DNA from: Actinomycetes bacterium
GTDB taxonomy: Bacteria; Actinomycetota; Acidimicrobiia; Acidimicrobiales; RAAP-2
Length of the DNA: 8,605 nt
NCBI GenBank assembly: GCA_021791615.1
Contig: JAJYWG010000506.1
Span: 1-8,605 of the forward strand
Reading direction: 5' to 3'
How positions within the stretch are numbered: the first letter of the stretch is position 1; every line of letters starts with the position of its first letter. A program made the position numbers and the translations under genes. Under the pieces are notes generated by a model. That model did no database searches and was not told the origin of the DNA. It worked only from the letters and a program-made list of their open reading frames with translations. This document shows, piece after piece, positions 6,272-8,605 of the stretch.

Positions 6272-7257
6272 CTACAGGCTCGGTTCTTGCCCCCGTCCAG
6301 GCACCCAGCCTTGCGGGCCTGGGTTCCACTGCGGGAGGGCCGAGGCCTTCAACAGCTGCTGGGCCACCTGCCGGATCGCGCCGGTGCGGTGGACCTGCTC
6401 TCGCAAAATGTTTGCCTCACGGGCGAGGACGGCCCACTCCGTCGGCCCGGGTGCAGCGCCGGTGTCGAGCAACCGGTCGGCGATAGCGATCTCCTCCTTT
6501 GCCGCTTGCACCTGTTGGTCCCAGCCCGTCCAGTGCGAGCTCTCACCGTCGTTGCGGTCGAGGGCCGCCTCGATGCCGAGCGCGTGATGGCACCAGACGG
6601 CCCGGCCCGCCGGTGAGACTGGTGGCTGCCCGAGCCGTTCGACCAGGTGCGGAGGCGGCTCATCGGCCAGCGCGAGGGCCCCGGTCGGGGCGGGTGCAGT
6701 CGAGCGCCGCGTCGAGCTGCGCCAGCGCCGTCCCCAGTTCCCTGCGCCACGGGGCCACACCGACGACCGCCTCCTGGCGTTCTTCCTGGTAACGGGCGAT
6801 AGCGGCAAGGCCGTCCCGAAGGTAGCGCTTCTGCCGCTACCTCCCGGTCCAGGCGCTGTTGAGCGACAGCGAGGCGACCTTGGGCGGCGGCGACTGCCTC
6901 AGGGTCGCGCCGTCCCCACCGGCGGCGGCTCACGCCGGCGAGCTTGGCTCGTCCGTCGACCACAGCCTGCTCGGCGTCGTGGCGCGCCCTGAAGGCGTCG
7001 CGCACTTGCCTGCGGGCCTGCTCCCATTCCGCGCCTCGGTCAGGAGGTACCACGTCGGCCAGCCTTCGCAGGTCGGCGGCCAGAGTATTGCGGGCGTGGC
7101 GGAGCTTGTCGACGCCGAAGGCGAGAGGTTCGTCCGCGCGGGCACAGTTGACGACGACCTCCGCCCAGTGGTGGTCCAACTGGTCATGGAGGCGGGGGAC
7201 CTCGTCCCAGCGCCAGCGCTCGGCTGCCAGGGCTCGCCTCGCTTGCCCACGTTCTTT
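6272..7257 (-). pseudogene. Remnant of a relaxase-like conjugation protein, C-terminal part
   Basis: Three consecutive minus-strand frames join into one coiled-coil-rich sequence. Segment one (7257 to about 6826) has LAAERWRWDEVPRLHDQLDH, LAFGVDKLRHARNTLAADL, then RRRWGRRDPEAVAAAQGRLA. A frame change near 6825 leads to YLRDGLAAIARYQEERQEAV and LGTALAQLDAALDCTRPDR. A second change near 6685 leads to LADEPPPHLVERLGQPPVSP and AGRAVWCHHALGIEAALDRN, ending at the stop 6272. From memory this resembles the C-terminal tail of large actinobacterial MobF/TrwC-type relaxase-helicases. The catalytic N-terminal relaxase and helicase domains are absent. Upstream (7258-7467) the open frame continues but looks non-homologous. 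It is certainly a broken gene; the relaxase identity is less certain. Confidence 0.6.
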
Positions 7258-7497
7258 GCCACGCTCGTCCCACCCTCCTGTGCCAGGGGGTTGGGACGAG
7301 AACCCCGATCCGCTGGCTTCTACCGCCCTGAACAGCTCGTTCGTCGGCGTCGGAGGGGGGACTCGAAACTTTGCTGCACGCCCTTTGTTAGTAGATAGTG
7401 GCTGGTCAGACGTTCGGCAGGCCGAGTGACTCAGCCATTGGGCGCCTGACGACGGCACAGCGGCCAAGCATGTCCTCCTGTCCCGGTGGTGGCGACC

Positions 7498-7503
7498 TAA
7501 CCT
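7498..7503 (+). promoter_or_regulatory. Possible -10 box for a leaderless antitoxin transcript
   Basis: TAACCT fits TANNNT and lies 6 nt before the GTG at 7510, the spacing of actinobacterial leaderless promoters. The only GA-rich motif (GGAGAG, 7504-7509) touches that GTG directly, too close for a ribosome binding site. No -35 is evident. Confidence 0.3.
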
Positions 7504-7509
7504 GGAGAG

Positions 7510-7674
7510 GTGGCGTCGTCTGGCTCGGTTGTGAACGACCCCATCATCCGGATCAGTGCCAACGCTGACCCGAAGGCGGTGGCGGAGTGGTGGGCGCGCT
7601 GGGAACGTTTGCCGCGCACCGTCCGCGACAAGCCGGCCGCAGAGGTGCTCGCGGAGCAGCGAGAGTCCGACTGA
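7510..7674 (+). CDS. Short candidate antitoxin of the VapC-like toxin
   Basis: A small frame of 54 residues from GTG 7510, or 47 from GTG 7531, ending TGA at 7672-7674, only 3 nt before the toxin start. The sequence contains VNDPIIRISANADPKAVAEW, WARWERLPRTVRDKP and AAEVLAEQRESD: an N-terminal strand-like part, a Trp-rich helix and an acidic C-terminal helix, which suits a small DNA-binding antitoxin with a toxin-binding tail. I do not recognise a named family. The evidence for it being real is its tight spacing to the PIN toxin, coding-like codon use and the expected size. Neither GTG has a good ribosome binding site; a leaderless start at 7510 is possible. Its job is inferred from position only. 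Confidence 0.6.
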   Translation: MASSGSVVNDPIIRISANADPKAVAEWWARWERLPRTVRDKPAAEVLAEQRESD

Positions 7675-7677
7675 CTG

Positions 7678-8100
7678 GTGCCGCCCAGGTACGTCCTTGA
7701 CGCCTCGGCCAGCGTCGATATCCTTCAGCGCACTACCGAGGGCGAGGCTCTCGTCCCCACGCTACGAAGCGGTGACCAGGCGAGCCTTTGGACAGTTGAG
7801 CACTTTCACGTCGAGGTCGCCAAGGTCATCCGGCGCGACACCCTGCGCGGGATCGTTACAGACGAGCAGGCCACCCAGCTCGTGGTGACCCTAGCGGCCT
7901 GGCCGTTGGAAGTCGTGCCAGTCGCTCCACTCCTCGAAGAAGCGTGGACGCTCCGCAACAACCTCACTGTCCACGACGCTCTCTACGTAGTGCTCACTCG
8001 CCACCTTCCCGAAGGGACGCTCGTCAGCCCGGACGGGAACCTCGCTAACGCCCCCGGTATCGGCGTACCTGTCATTACCCCTGACCAGCTCAAACGCTAG
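7678..8100 (+). CDS. VapC-like PIN-domain toxin
   Basis: A 140-residue PIN-domain ribonuclease, the usual VapC length. Motif 1 is YVLDASASVDILQRT (Asp8), Glu46 lies in FHVEVAKVIRR, Asp100 in LTVHDALYVVLT and Asp119 in LVSPDGNLANAPGIGVPVIT. All four acidic metal ligands expected of the family are present, so the toxin looks active. It presumably cleaves RNA (tRNA or rRNA in known VapCs) when not held by its antitoxin. The start is GTG 7678, 3 nt after the stop of the short upstream gene, so the two are translationally coupled. It is unrelated in detail to the other PIN protein at the window start, which has the DTN...SG signature of a different PIN group. Confidence 0.92.
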   Translation: MPPRYVLDASASVDILQRTTEGEALVPTLRSGDQASLWTVEHFHVEVAKVIRRDTLRGIVTDEQATQLVVTLAAWPLEVVPVAPLLEEAWTLRNNLTVHDALYVVLTRHLPEGTLVSPDGNLANAPGIGVPVITPDQLKR

Positions 8101-8274
8101 CTGGACGACGGACTGCTGGGACAGGCTCCCTAACGTTCGGCGTGGCTCTCAAGCGCCGCGTCGCGCCGCTGAGGCGTGAGCGCAGAGAGGCCGGCGTCCA
8201 AAGGTGGGAGCGTGGCCAGCACCTCGATCCCGCAGTACCACAAGTTCACCGATCCCGTCCGGGGCGTTGGCGTC

Positions 8275-8604
8275 TTAGTGCTTCTGTGCCTGACCAGGGA
8301 CGTCTCTGTCCAGCCGGTCCACCCACTCCGCCCTGTACAGGCAGTCCCGAAGCGTTTTGTGTCCAGATCTGTGTCCACGAAGCGGCCACATCCGCCGTCT
8401 CAACCCTACTCGGGTCGGCGCGTAGTAGGCCCTTCGGAGCCCGTCACGAACGCGGGGTACGACCTTTGCAGCTAAAAGGAACCGCGCACTTGGGTCGAGT
8501 GCTGGCGCGGTGGCTCGGCTCTTCGGCTGGGTCCCGACCAGGTCGTTGAGGTGGCATTTCAGCGCACCGACCTGGGACCCGCAGTAGACCGACCAGCGTT
8601 GCTC
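8275..8604 (-). CDS. C-terminal part of an unidentified protein
   Basis: A minus-strand frame enters from the right edge and stays open for 109 codons to TAA (8277-8275). It reads RWSVYCGSQVGALKCHLNDL, then VGTQPKSRATAPALDPSARF, then VVPRVRDGLRRAYYAPTRVG, ending TLRDCLYRAEWVDRLDRDVP and GQAQKH. The first 45 codons or so have G/C-rich third positions like a true gene. The mix of hydrophobic and charged residues looks protein-like rather than shadow-like, but I do not recognise the family. There is no start in the window. It could also be another decayed fragment. Downstream on the same strand (8101-8274) I see nothing definite. Confidence 0.4.
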   Translation of the reverse strand, partial: EQRWSVYCGSQVGALKCHLNDLVGTQPKSRATAPALDPSARFLLAAKVVPRVRDGLRRAYYAPTRVGLRRRMWPLRGHRSGHKTLRDCLYRAEWVDRLDRDVPGQAQKH

Positions 8605-8605
8605 C

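Noticed and set aside
7346..7367. Minus-strand TTCGAGTCCCCCC stretch resembling the T-loop and 3' end of a tRNA (possible att remnant)
   Set aside because: The 5' side does not pair to form a T-stem, no anticodon or D arm precedes it, and CCA is absent; the likeness is too short.
6859..7398. 179-codon plus-strand frame
   Set aside because: It is antisense to the relaxase-like remnant; the minus strand carries the coherent coiled-coil sequence.
1..8605. CRISPR array, complete insertion sequence, restriction or known phage-defence operon
   Set aside because: No spaced direct repeats, no transposase with ends, and no nuclease or helicase set was found on either strand.

Overview
The window is GC-rich, with strongly G/C-biased third codon positions and many GTG and TTG starts. 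The gene families and a translational-type T-box leader suggest an actinobacterium. No rRNA, tRNA, CRISPR array or complete transposase is visible. The region looks accessory: small self-contained modules sit among clearly decayed genes in both orientations.

Left end: on the minus strand, a Phd-type antitoxin overlaps a PIN-domain toxin by 4 nt, and the toxin runs off the window start. Next, also on minus (854-1391), is a P-loop (AAA_33-type) kinase broken by about four frameshifts. On plus, an apparent two-gene unit follows: a HAD-superfamily protein (1525-2238) and an intact small P-loop kinase of the same general family as the broken one (2296-2844). A palindrome and a GAAA-capped hairpin separate these from the next, convergent gene.

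Centre: an archaeal-type aspartyl-tRNA synthetase gene (minus, 3079-4086) is dead. It has a one-base frameshift near the N-terminus, has lost the middle of the catalytic core including motif 2, and has Asn in place of the motif 3 Arg. Its leader still shows the features of a T-box riboswitch: a T-box core GGTGGCACCGCG, an upstream stem, a candidate GAC (Asp) specifier, and a CCTCCC segment that can pair perfectly with the GGGAGG ribosome binding site. This implies control of translation rather than transcription. Upstream of the leader is a truncated plus-strand methyltransferase fragment that ends where the C-terminus of an intact minus-strand SAM methyltransferase begins (4443-5285). Divergent from that methyltransferase is a DUF2268-like zincin whose HExxH motif reads HKAFH, so it is probably catalytically inactive.

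Right end: a frameshifted minus-strand remnant (6272-7257) resembles the coiled-coil C-terminal part of large actinobacterial MobF-type relaxases, suggesting an old conjugative element. A second toxin-antitoxin pair follows on plus (a short antitoxin candidate at 7510-7674 and a VapC-like PIN toxin at 7678-8100). The window ends with the C-terminal part of an unidentified minus-strand reading frame (8275-8604).

Overall this is a gene graveyard with a few intact cargo genes and two toxin-antitoxin pairs. I do not see a complete new multi-gene system. The most unusual items are the T-box leader with Shine-Dalgarno sequestration in front of a dead AspRS and the HKxxH zincin. All family assignments come from reading motifs, not from database searches.
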